Assembly: GCF_008017805.1 (NCBI RefSeq)
Contig: NZ_VRTT01000015.1
Span: forward strand, 1-64,000
Source: Paenibacillus sp. N3.4
GTDB lineage: Bacteria; Bacillota; Bacilli; Paenibacillales; NBRC-103111
Direction: 5' to 3'
Length of the DNA stretch: 64,000 nucleotides
How positions within the stretch are numbered: the first letter of the stretch is position 1; each line of letters opens with the position of its first letter. The translations under genes were made by a program, and so were the position numbers. This document shows positions 27,805-36,332 of the stretch, piece by piece. The notes under the pieces are model-generated. The model was not told the origin of the DNA. It saw only the letters and a list, made by a program, of their open reading frames with translations, and searched no databases.

Positions 27805-28843
27805 GTTGCTCTTCGTTTCTGCGCAAAGCATGGGACAACAGCATGAGAACCAAACCTTGTCCGTATAGCGTTGGGTACGTAGGAATTTCATTGTAGGCTT
27901 CAATGCTGGGCATAACTGGAGTTCCGCCAGAAACCCCCTCGACAATGCCATTATCTCGTATGAACGGCAGTACCGCTTCTGTCACCCTATCCGATGCTGC
28001 TTGATAGGCAGAAAGAGGCTCAATCAAGCCTGTTTCCATCGCTTTCTTGAGCCCATACCCAATACCCGCACTTCCAGAAATCTCCCGATAATAATCGGTT
28101 TGATCCATAACCGTGCTCCATAAGCCGTCTTTTTGTTGAAAATCAACCAGACCAGCCATTAGCTTGCTGTATCTGTCTTTGAGCTCAACTGGAATTGGCA
28201 TAAGTTGCGAAATTTCTTCTACAATCATCGGTATTCCGGCAGCTATCCATGCATTCGCTCTTGTCCAGCGAGCAGATGACATATGGTTGCGAGATCCACA
28301 GTCCCATCCATGAAACAATACACCGCTCTGGTCGTCCTGGAGCAATCGCAGATGAATCAGCACCTGCTGCAAGGCTTCCTCTGCATAGCGAATATTACCT
28401 AACTGTGAGGCTGTGCGAGCCAAGAATAATACAGCCATGAACACGGTGTCAGCCCACACTTGCTCAGGGAATATAACATCTTCTGTTACCGTATGTTCGA
28501 AAGCTTGCTCCCGCGTGCGTGGCGCTTCTGTCAATAACCATTCCGCAACTCGCACTGCCTCTTCCTTATACCACTCCTCCCCCGTCAATTGATACAAGGC
28601 AGGAAATATCGCATAAGGAGCCATCGAATTAATCACCTTGGTGTCTGCTGCTTTTTCCTTATTCCGCTCTACCCATTCAATGAGAAATGTGAGCACTTGG
28701 GGATATTGAGTAGCTTGATGATAATCCAACATCGCTATAACGCCTACACCGGGAACCCAGTCCCATTTATTCATATCCATTCCCCGATCACCGCTGTGAT
28801 CCATCTTCATTTGCTCCCAAACCTTTTTGGCATAAGCTTGCAT
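27788..28843 (-). CDS. GH105 unsaturated glucuronyl/galacturonyl hydrolase
   Basis: This 351-residue protein matches the YteR/YesR group, an alpha/alpha barrel that removes the 4,5-unsaturated uronic acid from the ends of lyase products. Visible signatures are LFHGWDCGSRNHMS followed by WTRANAW (catalytic Asp in HGWD), SGSAGIGYGL and YPTLYGQGL. There is no signal peptide, so it acts in the cytoplasm after import. It complements the secreted beta-helix proteins and the sugar transporters in this window. It shares its tail and terminator with the AraC gene. Confidence 0.85.
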   Translation of the reverse strand: MQAYAKKVWEQMKMDHSGDRGMDMNKWDWVPGVGVIAMLDYHQATQYPQVLTFLIEWVERNKEKAADTKVINSMAPYAIFPALYQLTGEEWYKEEAVRVAEWLLTEAPRTREQAFEHTVTEDVIFPEQVWADTVFMAVLFLARTASQLGNIRYAEEALQQVLIHLRLLQDDQSGVLFHGWDCGSRNHMSSARWTRANAWIAAGIPMIVEEISQLMPIPVELKDRYSKLMAGLVDFQQKDGLWSTVMDQTDYYREISGSAGIGYGLKKAMETGLIEPLSAYQAASDRVTEAVLPFIRDNGIVEGVSGGTPVMPSIEAYNEIPTYPTLYGQGLVLMLLSHALRRNEEQQAIPE

Positions 28844-29059
28844 CCGCTTGCATCTTCCTTTCTTTTGGATGACCTCGGTCCATCCTTCATAGCTCTAATG
28901 TATCACCAACCGACTTGCAGCAACTTGGGGTTGCGTCTTGAAAATATGGGGGAAAGTCCAATCATAACGCCATTTTCATGCTTCCTCTTATTAACAGCCC
29001 ATTTCATACCTATTTCTGTTAAAATAAAAGAAGCGACAATAGATAGGGGATTTTCATAA

Positions 29060-29833
29060 ATGGATTACATTATTTTGGATATTGAATTTAACGGCCGTAA
29101 GTTTGCCAGTGATTTACCGATGGAGGTCATAGAAATTGGAGCCGTGAGGTTGAATGCCTCTTTAGAGCAAACCGATGAATTCTCCTCTTTGATTAAGCCT
29201 GTTTACTTTTCTAAACTGAATAGCTTTATAAAAAAGAAAACCGGTATTGAGCAGGAAGCGATTGATCAAGCCAACGGCTTCCAAAAGGTCATTGCCGATT
29301 TCTCGCACTGGTTGCGTGAACGTGAGCCCTTTATACTCGTTACTTGGGGTGGGGAAGATTTGAAGCGCATCGTGTTTGATACACGCATGCATAAGCTTGA
29401 TGATTCTTATTGGATGGCCGTTGACTATTTCGATTTATTAAAGGGCTTTGTCCGATATAAAAATATAAAAAATGATATGAGTGTGGAAGCCGCTTTACTC
29501 GATCTAGGTATTACACCTACCGGTTCAGCTCATAGGGCATTGGACGATGCCATCATGACAGCCGAAGTGTTCCGCGCTATCTTTGCCAGCTTAGATTTCG
29601 AGCAAAAGCAGCAGTTCAAAGACGTTTACTCCAACGCCAAAGAACGCAGAATTGTGAAAAATGCCGTTAGAGCCATGTGTTCTCAACAAGTTGTGCCACA
29701 ATGGGAACTAGTTGTTGAACACTATCTCACTAATAAAGTGCCGCTTACTGATCCTAGAAAGCTTTCTGAGCTGCATAATTATTTTATCGCGGAAACGGCC
29801 GTGCAGCCAAAAGTTGGCCCCGTTGTGAAATAA
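29060..29833 (+). CDS. DEDDh-type 3'-5' exonuclease (KapD-like)
   Basis: The 257-residue protein has ExoI IILDIEFNG (Asp and Glu metal ligands, about 4-12), a middle acidic motif and ExoIII HRALDDA (about 158-164), giving a DEDDh RNase T/DnaQ-like fold in the first 185 residues. The remaining helical tail is not a known domain. It probably trims RNA or DNA ends in the cytoplasm and resembles KapD-type exonucleases of Bacillus. The start is preceded by AGGGGATT. It is a single-gene unit. Confidence 0.82.
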   Translation: MDYIILDIEFNGRKFASDLPMEVIEIGAVRLNASLEQTDEFSSLIKPVYFSKLNSFIKKKTGIEQEAIDQANGFQKVIADFSHWLREREPFILVTWGGEDLKRIVFDTRMHKLDDSYWMAVDYFDLLKGFVRYKNIKNDMSVEAALLDLGITPTGSAHRALDDAIMTAEVFRAIFASLDFEQKQQFKDVYSNAKERRIVKNAVRAMCSQQVVPQWELVVEHYLTNKVPLTDPRKLSELHNYFIAETAVQPKVGPVVK

Positions 29834-30222
29834 GCAAGATGTTGAAATAGCTGCACTTACTAGACAAGCATGTTTAATCTTGGATTAATCCAGAGATTGT
29901 GTGGCGTCATATTTACTGTCCTCATTGACAAAATTTGCATCCAAATTCTATTCTATTAGATTTTAATCTAGTTAAATTAATATGTTAACTTAAGTTTGTA
30001 GCTCATGCCTCATAATAAAGGCAGAGTTGTTTTCCTTTCAGTTTCAGAGGGAATCTTCGGTGATCTCTATTCGAGGGTTTACGGTGACCCCTAATTGAAC
30101 ATCACGACCTGAATAAAAGAACCACCTCTTCCGGATCAAATCGAGTACTCCTTTAATCCTCGACAATAGTTCCAGATAGAGGTGTACTCATGAAAAAGAC
30201 AACCATGTTCAAAGAAGAACCG
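29834..30222. other. Intergenic region without a supported gene
   Basis: About 390 bases. A very short plus-strand frame starting at 30190 (MKKTTMFKEEPLFRYLNG) ends in the next decayed gene and is not convincing. No structural RNA was recognised. Confidence 0.4.
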
Positions 30223-30810
30223 CTATTCCGTTATTTGAACGGCTAGTATGCCAACATGTACATCGGGTACATTCACTTCAATCGTAAAATCATGCAATAA
30301 CCGGTTGGGACAGCAAGCCATCCGGAACACTTTAAGGTAGTCCTGTGGAAAACATCCGTTTCTATTTTGACAGGAATGGTCTCCTCCGCAAAATGAGAAA
30401 ACAGCGTATCGATCTGCTTGCCTACGATAAGCGGAACTAGAGACATCCCGCCGTCAGCATACCGCAACGTCAAGCTTCCGACTTCAGCCCCGCTGCCGTA
30501 TTGTCAGTCGTATCCTCCATGTCCGCAGTAAAGTATTTGGCTGTTATCGTCCTTTCACAAAACGCCATACCGCCATAGACAAACTGGAAGCGGATCGTGA
30601 GCGCTTCTATTGGGCTGCTATTGTAAATGGACAGTCTCGCTGCAGCCCCCCAATCTTCCGCCTGTGTAACGGTCAAATATAATCTAGCGGTCGGCAAATC
30701 ATCAAAACGAATTTCATACTCCGTACGATTCGGATGAAACACTGTGCGGATATCGTCGCCAGATCGAGATAATAAAAGTAATGGCGTGAAGATACGAACT
30801 TCGTCTAGTT
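30223..30810 (-). pseudogene. Decayed gene of unknown family
   Basis: Three minus-strand frames read successively as one chain: an open frame from about 30810 through FDDLPTARLYLTV to KSE; then TLRYADGGMSLVPLIVG to HRTTLK (30273-30473); then VFRMACC to GILAVQITE, stopping at 30223. At least two frame changes and no clear start show that it is broken. The content is beta-rich and could be a domain of a carbohydrate-active protein, but I do not recognise it. It lies just downstream of the split binding-protein gene. Confidence 0.55.
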
Positions 30811-30831
30811 TTCATAAGCCCACCCGAATAA

Positions 30832-30882
30832 CAGGCCAATTGGGCGTGATCGTACATTGTCCGCAATTGGCCTGAATTTTTT
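30832..30882 (+). terminator. Hairpin with T-tract between decayed gene and binding-protein gene
   Basis: An 11-bp perfect stem (CAGGCCAATTG/CAATTGGCCTG) with a 21-base loop is followed by six T on the plus strand. It lies 30 bases beyond the stop of the leftward binding-protein gene, which it may also terminate despite the poor T-tract on that strand. Confidence 0.65.
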
Positions 30883-30904
30883 ATACGCTAGCCTTACCTA
30901 TTGC

Positions 30905-32265
30905 CTACGGCATAATCAGTGTTGATTTATCCTTATCGTAATTTTTCTGAGCTTCATCAAGGTCGCCGTCCGCTTTGGAGCCGGAAATGACTTTCTGGGC
31001 CGCACGAACCAAGGTATCCAGCGAGGATTTTGGGAAGGTAGTACCGTATACGAGCTCGTGCAGGGCAGAAGGCTGTTTTTGCAGCGCATTGCTAATATCA
31101 GTCATGGCCGGCTGGGCATAGGTCGCATTAATACCTTTTATACCGGCGAAAGCGATGTCTTTCAGGTTCACGGAGAGCACTTCCTGCGATAGCGTCAAAG
31201 CCAGGAAGTCTTTTGCCGCCTGCAGATGCTTCGATTTCGCATAACGGATACGCTGTGGTCCGGACCGACGCCCATCAGCACTTTACCGTTCTCATCAGCG
31301 ATCGGGAAAAATCCGACTTCAAACGGGGTAAAGCCTTTGTCTTTAAACGTTTGCTGCGCCACACCCGGCATCCAGTTGCCTTGATAAATCATCGCCGCTT
31401 TTCCGGAAGCGAATTCGATTTGCGTTTGCGGCCAATCGATGGTGAGCGCGCTCTTATTGAAGTAGCCCTTACCCGCAAGCTCTCCTAATTTGTTCAGGGC
31501 GCCCTGCAGCTCCGGTCCGTTCAACTTGGCTTTACCGCTGTAAAAGTCTGCCTCCAATTTCGGATTTTGACTGGAGATTTCCGTCAAGCCGCTGAGCAAA
31601 TACTGCAGCGTCCATTGATCTTTAAAACCACCTACTATTGGTGTGATCCCCTTCGCCTTAATCTTCTCGTTAGCAGCAATGAAATCCTTCCAGTTCGCCG
31701 GAGGCTGTATCCCCAGATCGGCAAACATTTTTTTGTTATAGAACATACCAAAAGTAGCAACGGTCTGTGCGGCGCCGTAAACCTTTCCTTGATACGTGAT
31801 GGTAGGTTTAGTGGCGTCAAGCGTATCTTTCACCCAAGGCTGATCCGAAAGATCGGCCAGGTAACCCGCTTTAGCGAGTTCGGGAACATTTTGGTTGAAA
31901 ATAACGTCGTCGCCCACACCAATCGCCAGTTCGGCTTTCATTTTCTCGAAATATTTCTCGCTGACGAGAATGTCCCATTCCACTTTGGCATTCGGATATT
32001 TTTCTTTAAATTTTTTCTCAGCTGCAGCCTCGAAGTCCTTGCTTTGCGGAAGATCGTCAAGGAACCAAGCACCCACTTTCAGGGTAAATGATTCCGCATT
32101 TGCATTGCCTGCCGCAGGAGTCGCCGCTGCTGTTGCTGCAGCTGTTGCAGTCGGACTGGGAGTTTGCGTCGCGCTGGAATCGCTTGACGTTTTCGCACCG
32201 CACGCCGTTAATGCCATCGAGAAAACAACGAGAGAACTGGCTATAACACTGAATTTTTTATTCAT
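30905..32265 (-). pseudogene. Sugar ABC binding lipoprotein, split by a frameshift
   Basis: Start at 32265 (MNKKFSVIAS), GGGGG eight bases upstream. The chain has a lipobox (LTACG, Cys near 22), an Ala/Thr linker and a family 1 solute-binding fold. After DHSVSV the frame is lost. Restoring one T at 31243-31245 gives VYAKSKHLQAAKDFLAL and continues to the stop at 30905 (about 450 residues). No permease or ATPase gene adjoins it, so it is an orphan, perhaps serving another transporter. A cre-like box in front suggests carbon catabolite repression. Confidence 0.78.
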
Positions 32266-32308
32266 ATCCCTTACCCCCATACGTCATGTAATTCATTACA
32301 CGATTTAT

Positions 32309-32322
32309 TGTAAACGCTTTAA
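32309..32322. promoter_or_regulatory. cre-like catabolite-repression box
   Basis: TGTAAACGCTTTAA matches the CcpA box consensus TGWAANCGNTNWCA at 13 of 14 positions. It lies 44 bases upstream of the binding-lipoprotein start. Confidence 0.6.
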
Positions 32323-32663
32323 TTCCAATTGTATTTGGTCTAAATAACAATTAGTTTGTAATTTACGATAATTGCAGCCTCTTGATAATTTTCAATAACA
32401 CAATCTTCATGACTTAGTACACTCTCTAAAATCAAATAAAGCAATACGAGAGAAATCAGTTCATACTTCTCCTATCATCGGATGAAGTAAAATGATCTTC
32501 GGAATAATCTACCTATGATATAAGTGAATTGCATCATCCGGTTCTTTGAAGAGGACTGCTCAGAAATGAATTGAAACAATTTGGTTCAAACGTCCAAGCA
32601 ACCACTATTTAACGAACATATTTTATACTGTAGTGATTAATCACCAGAGGGGAATGAGTAAAC

Positions 32664-32780
32664 ATGGGAGCAGTAGGTTATGGTGGAAGTTGTGCAGGTT
32701 ATGGTATCGGTACTAGTACAGCAGCTATTTTGGTTCTTTTTATTCTTTTGGTTATCATCACATCAGCTTTTGTATGGTAA
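32664..32780 (+). CDS. YjcZ-family small membrane/sporulation peptide, copy 1
   Basis: A 38-residue peptide: a Gly/Tyr-rich start (MGAVGYGGSCAGYG) followed by one hydrophobic helix (AAILVLFILLVIITSAFVW). This matches the YjcZ family of tiny Bacillus proteins linked to sporulation, probably in the spore membrane or coat. The start has GAGGGG 14 bases upstream. CATATTTTA, 40 bases upstream of the start, resembles a late-sporulation sigma -10 element (CATAnnnTA); the -35 is not clear. Two hairpin terminators follow. Confidence 0.85.
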   Translation: MGAVGYGGSCAGYGIGTSTAAILVLFILLVIITSAFVW

Positions 32781-32797
32781 TTTCTTAATCCAACACA

Positions 32798-32905
32798 AAG
32801 AACAAAGAGAAAAACGGCCGCGAAATAAAATACGGGCCGTTTTTTCTCTTTGTTCTTATCATAAAAAAAGTCACCCTTGATCTTAATCTCAGGGTGACTT
32901 TTTTT
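32798..32905 (+). terminator. Twin terminator hairpins behind YjcZ copy 1
   Basis: The first hairpin (32798-32857) has a stem of about 22 pairs ending in T6; the second (32863-32905) is a 15-bp AAAAAAAGTCACCCT stem followed by T. Two adjacent terminators are unusual for such a short gene. Confidence 0.85.
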
Positions 32906-33246
32906 ATGGTAAATGAAGGGTGAAATATAAGATGGGTGCTGTGGAGGCTTCATATATAAGATTCAAATTTAAAAATAATGCGTGGACACATAGGGGGAAT
33001 TTGCGGTTATTTTTTCCGAGTGTTATGAAAAGGTATCTAACCCGGCACTGCATTAGCGGATCAAAATAATACCAATTCTCAAACACCAACATAGCTGCCG
33101 TCACTCAGCTGCAGGGACGATCCGAATTCTTTTTTACGAATGCCGGCTATTCCAACACTCAATTTGGTTCATACGTCCAAGCAAATACTATTTAACGAAC
33201 ATATTTTATACCGTAGTGATAAATCACCAGAGGGGAATGAGTAAAC

Positions 33247-33363
33247 ATGGGAGCAGTAGGTTATGGTGGAAGTTGTGCAGGTTATGGTATCGGTACTAGC
33301 ACAGCAGCTATTTTGGTTCTTTTTATTCTTTTGGTTATCATCACATCAGCTTTTGTATGGTAA
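33247..33363 (+). CDS. YjcZ-family small membrane/sporulation peptide, copy 2
   Basis: The encoded 38-residue peptide is identical to that of copy 1; the coding sequences differ only silently (for example ACTAGC against ACTAGT). The same upstream CATATTTTA and GAGGGG are present. It lies in the second unit of the tandem duplication, followed by its own twin hairpins. The duplication should raise gene dosage. Its place just before the damaged TOMM genes is probably coincidental, as it lacks the Cys/Ser/Thr-rich core expected of a TOMM precursor. Confidence 0.85.
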   Translation: MGAVGYGGSCAGYGIGTSTAAILVLFILLVIITSAFVW

Positions 33364-33380
33364 TTCCTTAATCCAACACA

Positions 33381-33485
33381 AAGAACAAAGAGAAAAACGG
33401 CCGCGAAATAAAATACGGGCCGTTTTTTCTCGTTGTTCTTATCATAAAAAAGTCATCCTTAATCTTAATCTTAGGGTGACTTTTT
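33381..33485 (+). terminator. Twin terminator hairpins behind YjcZ copy 2
   Basis: Same arrangement as behind copy 1: hairpin 33381-33440 (one mismatch in the right arm compared with copy 1) and hairpin 33446-33485. Confidence 0.82.
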
Positions 33486-33705
33486 CATGGTAAATGAAGG
33501 GTGAAATATGAGATGAGTGGCTGTGGAGGCTTCATATATAAGATTCAAATTTAAAAATAATGCGTGGACACATAGGGGGTATTTGCTGTTATTTTTTCCG
33601 GGTGTTATGAAAAGGTATTTAACCCGGCACTGCATGAGCGGATCAAGATAATACCAATTCACAAACAGCAACATGTATGGTAATTCCTTAAACCAACACA
33701 ATCAG

Positions 33706-34071
33706 AAAAAACCAACTGGAATTTGGATCAGACTCGTTATTCCTTGCTAAGTCATCTTGTAGATCTCATCACTCAAACTGGCATCAAATCCGAGGAACGG
33801 ATGTATGAGCAGTGCTTTCATACTGGTACGCGCCGTCCCGAATGCCATCAACGTTATACAAATAACCGTGCAGTGAGACGCGTGAAACGGGGCTCTCATG
33901 TGCTCCATCCAAACCATTCCGATTTCTGAAAGAAGTCGCAGTTCACTCATCGTGCAGCACCAGCGCAAAATTCACCGCTTCAGGTACACCTGCCTCGAAA
34001 TTGATCTGGCGTACAACGTCTGAAAGTTCCTCGTATACGCAGTCCGCTAACACCCCATCTCCCACAATCAT
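33706..34071 (-). pseudogene. Remnant: TOMM cyclodehydratase N-terminus joined to a SagB-like fragment
   Basis: Eleven bases beyond the maturation-protein gene, a minus-strand ATG at 34071 opens a 42-codon frame, MIVGDGVLADCVYEELSD...VLHDE, stopped by TGA at 33943. It aligns with the first 50 residues of the intact cyclodehydratase encoded at 36333-38234 (VVGVGLLAD, KLSD, VVRQ, VLHDD). The same frame continues past the stop with YLYNVDGIRDGAYQYE, which resembles the SagB/nitroreductase segment before its active site, then breaks down. This looks like a deletion that removed most of one gene and the start of the next. Confidence 0.6.
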
Positions 34072-34081
34072 AACGACAGCG

Positions 34082-35914
34082 CTACCGGGATACCCTCTCT
34101 CGCAGCAACACCCCAAACACTCCTGCCATTTCCTCTTTCAAAAACGGTTCTACTGCCAGATCCAAGACCAAGAGGCACTTATGGTTCCGTTCCAAGACCT
34201 GCAAGGCGGACTGCAGAACATCCGATTTTAACGTCACTTCACATGAAGGGATCTCTAAGATTAGCGGCAACTGTTCAGCTAGACGCACGGACGATACCTC
34301 CAACACTTGCGATATGAGGCAAGCTGGTTGGTTTTGTGCCTCCAACAAAGCCTGTTGCAAAGCATCCCGCAACGCCAGGGTCACATTCAAGCCTACACCG
34401 CCATACCAACGATCACTTGTACCGACCCACATCACAGGGAATCCGGAAACTTCCTCTCCCAAACCAATCATTGGTGCTCCCTTCATCGTCGTCAGAGCCT
34501 GCAAATAAAACTGGCAGTGTTTATCTTCTATTGCTGACAACTGTACTCGAAAGACAGAAGGCAACTGACATGCCTGTCGCTTGCCCAGTACCTCGGCCAA
34601 ACTCCTTTGCAACCCTCGGCCAATGCCTTCCGCAACCGTTTCTCCCGCTCCAACGCCGATAAATTCCTGCGGGTCTATCCTGTTGCACTCTGATTCCTGA
34701 TAGGATAGAAGCGTCGAAGCGAGCAGGCTGACCATTCGCGACACATACGCTTCAATCCCGACCAGCCCTGCTTCCCGCCTCGCTCCCTCATGCGTCAGAT
34801 CTGTACAAACAATGTCTGGCAGAAGCACAGCCGGTCCTTCCGATAGCGGATCGACTGCCTGAACACGACACTGAGAGAGCGGTAGCTGCTTTAAGTCTCC
34901 TTCCTCCCAAATATGGAAAATCCCTGATTCGGCCGATGTCAACCGGCTGAAGTAAGGAAGCAATCCGTTCTCACTTTTGCTTGATCTCCGTTCGAGCTGC
35001 AGATCGAAATCGTGAATCCATTCAGCTGCGGTACGTCCGGTCACAAGCGGATGGGGCATGAACGAATGCCATTTTCCTTCCAATGTCTCCAGATTAAGCA
35101 GGAAGAATTGATTACTTTGTTCCACATCGTTCGCTCCCGTAATCTTTTTTAATAATTCAAACACGATCACATTCGCTAACATCGCTCCCGCTGTGGAAGA
35201 AAAGGTGTTCAGCTGAGGGGTTTTATAAATCGCAGATTGGTGAAATCTGCGCCACACTGACTCCCAGCATCCCTCAAAGTCCGGATGCACTAGCGGACCC
35301 GCCAGACCCACCTGCTGCAGACACACTGCGGGAAGAAACACCTTCTTCTCCTCCCTGCAAACCGCGTGAAGAACCCGCAGTTCCTCGATATCACCCTCCT
35401 GTGACACAAACAAAATTGAATCAAAAGGCCTCACAGCCTCCCGCCAACTACTACCCCCTTCCTTAAGCAGGGTAACTTCCTCTATTGTCACCTCGGGGTC
35501 CGTTTTACGGGCATGTGCCGCCAGTTCTAATATCTGTTTCCGATCAGTCGGCTCTGTGCCAGAGACTAGCACGTGAAGCTTGGGCATTCCGGATACAAGC
35601 AGCGCAGAAATGACCGAGATCAAAAATGAACCAGAGCCGACCGACAGTACTTTGGCCTGACGATAGGACTGAAACCGGTAAGCACCCGAATTACCGAAAT
35701 TGTCCAAAAATTCAATTTGAGAAGCATACTCTTTGAGAACCCCTTCCGGCAATTGATGTGAAGTGTCTTGACTCACATCCTGAACAAAGCCATTACGATA
35801 CAACATTTCGAACGAACTATCATTGTTTTGAAAATCCACACTGCTGTTTGGATTATGGAGAAAAAACGTATCTCTTTTCATCTTCGGTCGCATCGAACGG
35901 TTCGAATTTGTCAT
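34082..35914 (-). CDS. Thiazole-containing bacteriocin maturation protein (TIGR03693-like)
   Basis: The 610-residue protein resembles the maturation protein of heterocycloanthracin-type TOMM clusters: N-terminus MTNSNRSMRPKMKRDTFFL, a ThiF/E1-like nucleotide-binding region around QAKVLSVGSGSFLISVISAL (about 87-107), and a YcaO-like second half lacking clear ATP motifs. In homologues as I remember them, about 45 residues of a winged-helix-like region lie between the first strand (SSFEM here) and LYRNGFVQDVS; here the two are directly joined, so that region seems deleted. It starts in a 4-base ATGA overlap with a small upstream frame and is followed by a cyclodehydratase remnant. Confidence 0.72.
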   Translation of the reverse strand: MTNSNRSMRPKMKRDTFFLHNPNSSVDFQNNDSSFEMLYRNGFVQDVSQDTSHQLPEGVLKEYASQIEFLDNFGNSGAYRFQSYRQAKVLSVGSGSFLISVISALLVSGMPKLHVLVSGTEPTDRKQILELAAHARKTDPEVTIEEVTLLKEGGSSWREAVRPFDSILFVSQEGDIEELRVLHAVCREEKKVFLPAVCLQQVGLAGPLVHPDFEGCWESVWRRFHQSAIYKTPQLNTFSSTAGAMLANVIVFELLKKITGANDVEQSNQFFLLNLETLEGKWHSFMPHPLVTGRTAAEWIHDFDLQLERRSSKSENGLLPYFSRLTSAESGIFHIWEEGDLKQLPLSQCRVQAVDPLSEGPAVLLPDIVCTDLTHEGARREAGLVGIEAYVSRMVSLLASTLLSYQESECNRIDPQEFIGVGAGETVAEGIGRGLQRSLAEVLGKRQACQLPSVFRVQLSAIEDKHCQFYLQALTTMKGAPMIGLGEEVSGFPVMWVGTSDRWYGGVGLNVTLALRDALQQALLEAQNQPACLISQVLEVSSVRLAEQLPLILEIPSCEVTLKSDVLQSALQVLERNHKCLLVLDLAVEPFLKEEMAGVFGVLLRERVSR

Positions 35915-36150
35915 TTTATTCCTCCTCCGTAATTCCCAATCTGCCCCAACTCTTCACTAGTAATCTTATGTACAGTTATTTGTCCCTCATGTCTTATACA
36001 TTTAGGAAAGCCCCTGCAGCCAATATAGTGAAGTGCCCGCTTAAGGAGCCTTTTTGATGGGAACATCCACATCTCTGAAAACTCATATATATTGTTCTCT
36101 TTAGATATTTTCGGATGAAAAATTGAAAGCACCTTGTCCAATACAAGCAT
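35911..36150 (-). CDS. Possible small protein upstream of the TOMM maturation gene
   Basis: A 79-codon frame ending in GGGIK whose stop overlaps the maturation gene's ATG as ATGA; the codons before it provide that gene's GGAGGA box. This is typical of translational coupling, but the frame has no clear ribosome-binding site and a composition that is not convincing. It holds two Cys and a basic HYIGCRGFPKC segment. It is not the Cys-rich repeat expected of a heterocycloanthracin precursor. It may simply be fortuitous. Confidence 0.3.
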   Translation of the reverse strand: MLVLDKVLSIFHPKISKENNIYEFSEMWMFPSKRLLKRALHYIGCRGFPKCIRHEGQITVHKITSEELGQIGNYGGGIK

Positions 36151-36332
36151 ATACTAGTCATCACTAATATATAATGAAATCATCTTAAGGAAAGCGTGAT
36201 ATTAGGGAAAAATTGACTTAGCTTATATGAGGGCTGCCGACCGACAGTTCCTTCTCTTCAGCCTCGGGGAGATTAGCGGAGAAACCCGCCGAAACGAATC
36301 GGGGCACATTGCTGCGAGATGAGGTGATCTGC

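Larger units (their letters stand above)
32578..33674. repeat. Tandem duplication of about 515 bp carrying a YjcZ-like gene
   Basis: Unit 1 (32578-33092) and unit 2 (33161-33674) are offset by 583 bases, with few differences, and are separated by 68 unrelated bases. Each has the same promoter-proximal sequence, gene, two hairpins and downstream region. Immediately after unit 2, bases 33675-33702 repeat the gene's end and following sequence, a scar of a third copy. Confidence 0.88.

Noticed and set aside
32680..32953. Longer plus- and minus-strand frames across the YjcZ-like gene and its terminators
   Set aside because: They are shadows of the 38-residue gene and read through strong terminator hairpins; the short frame has the start signal and family match.
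32664..33363. YjcZ-like peptides as the missing TOMM precursor
   Set aside because: Each has one Cys and a single membrane helix, without a leader and Cys-x-x repeat core; the YjcZ family explains them better.
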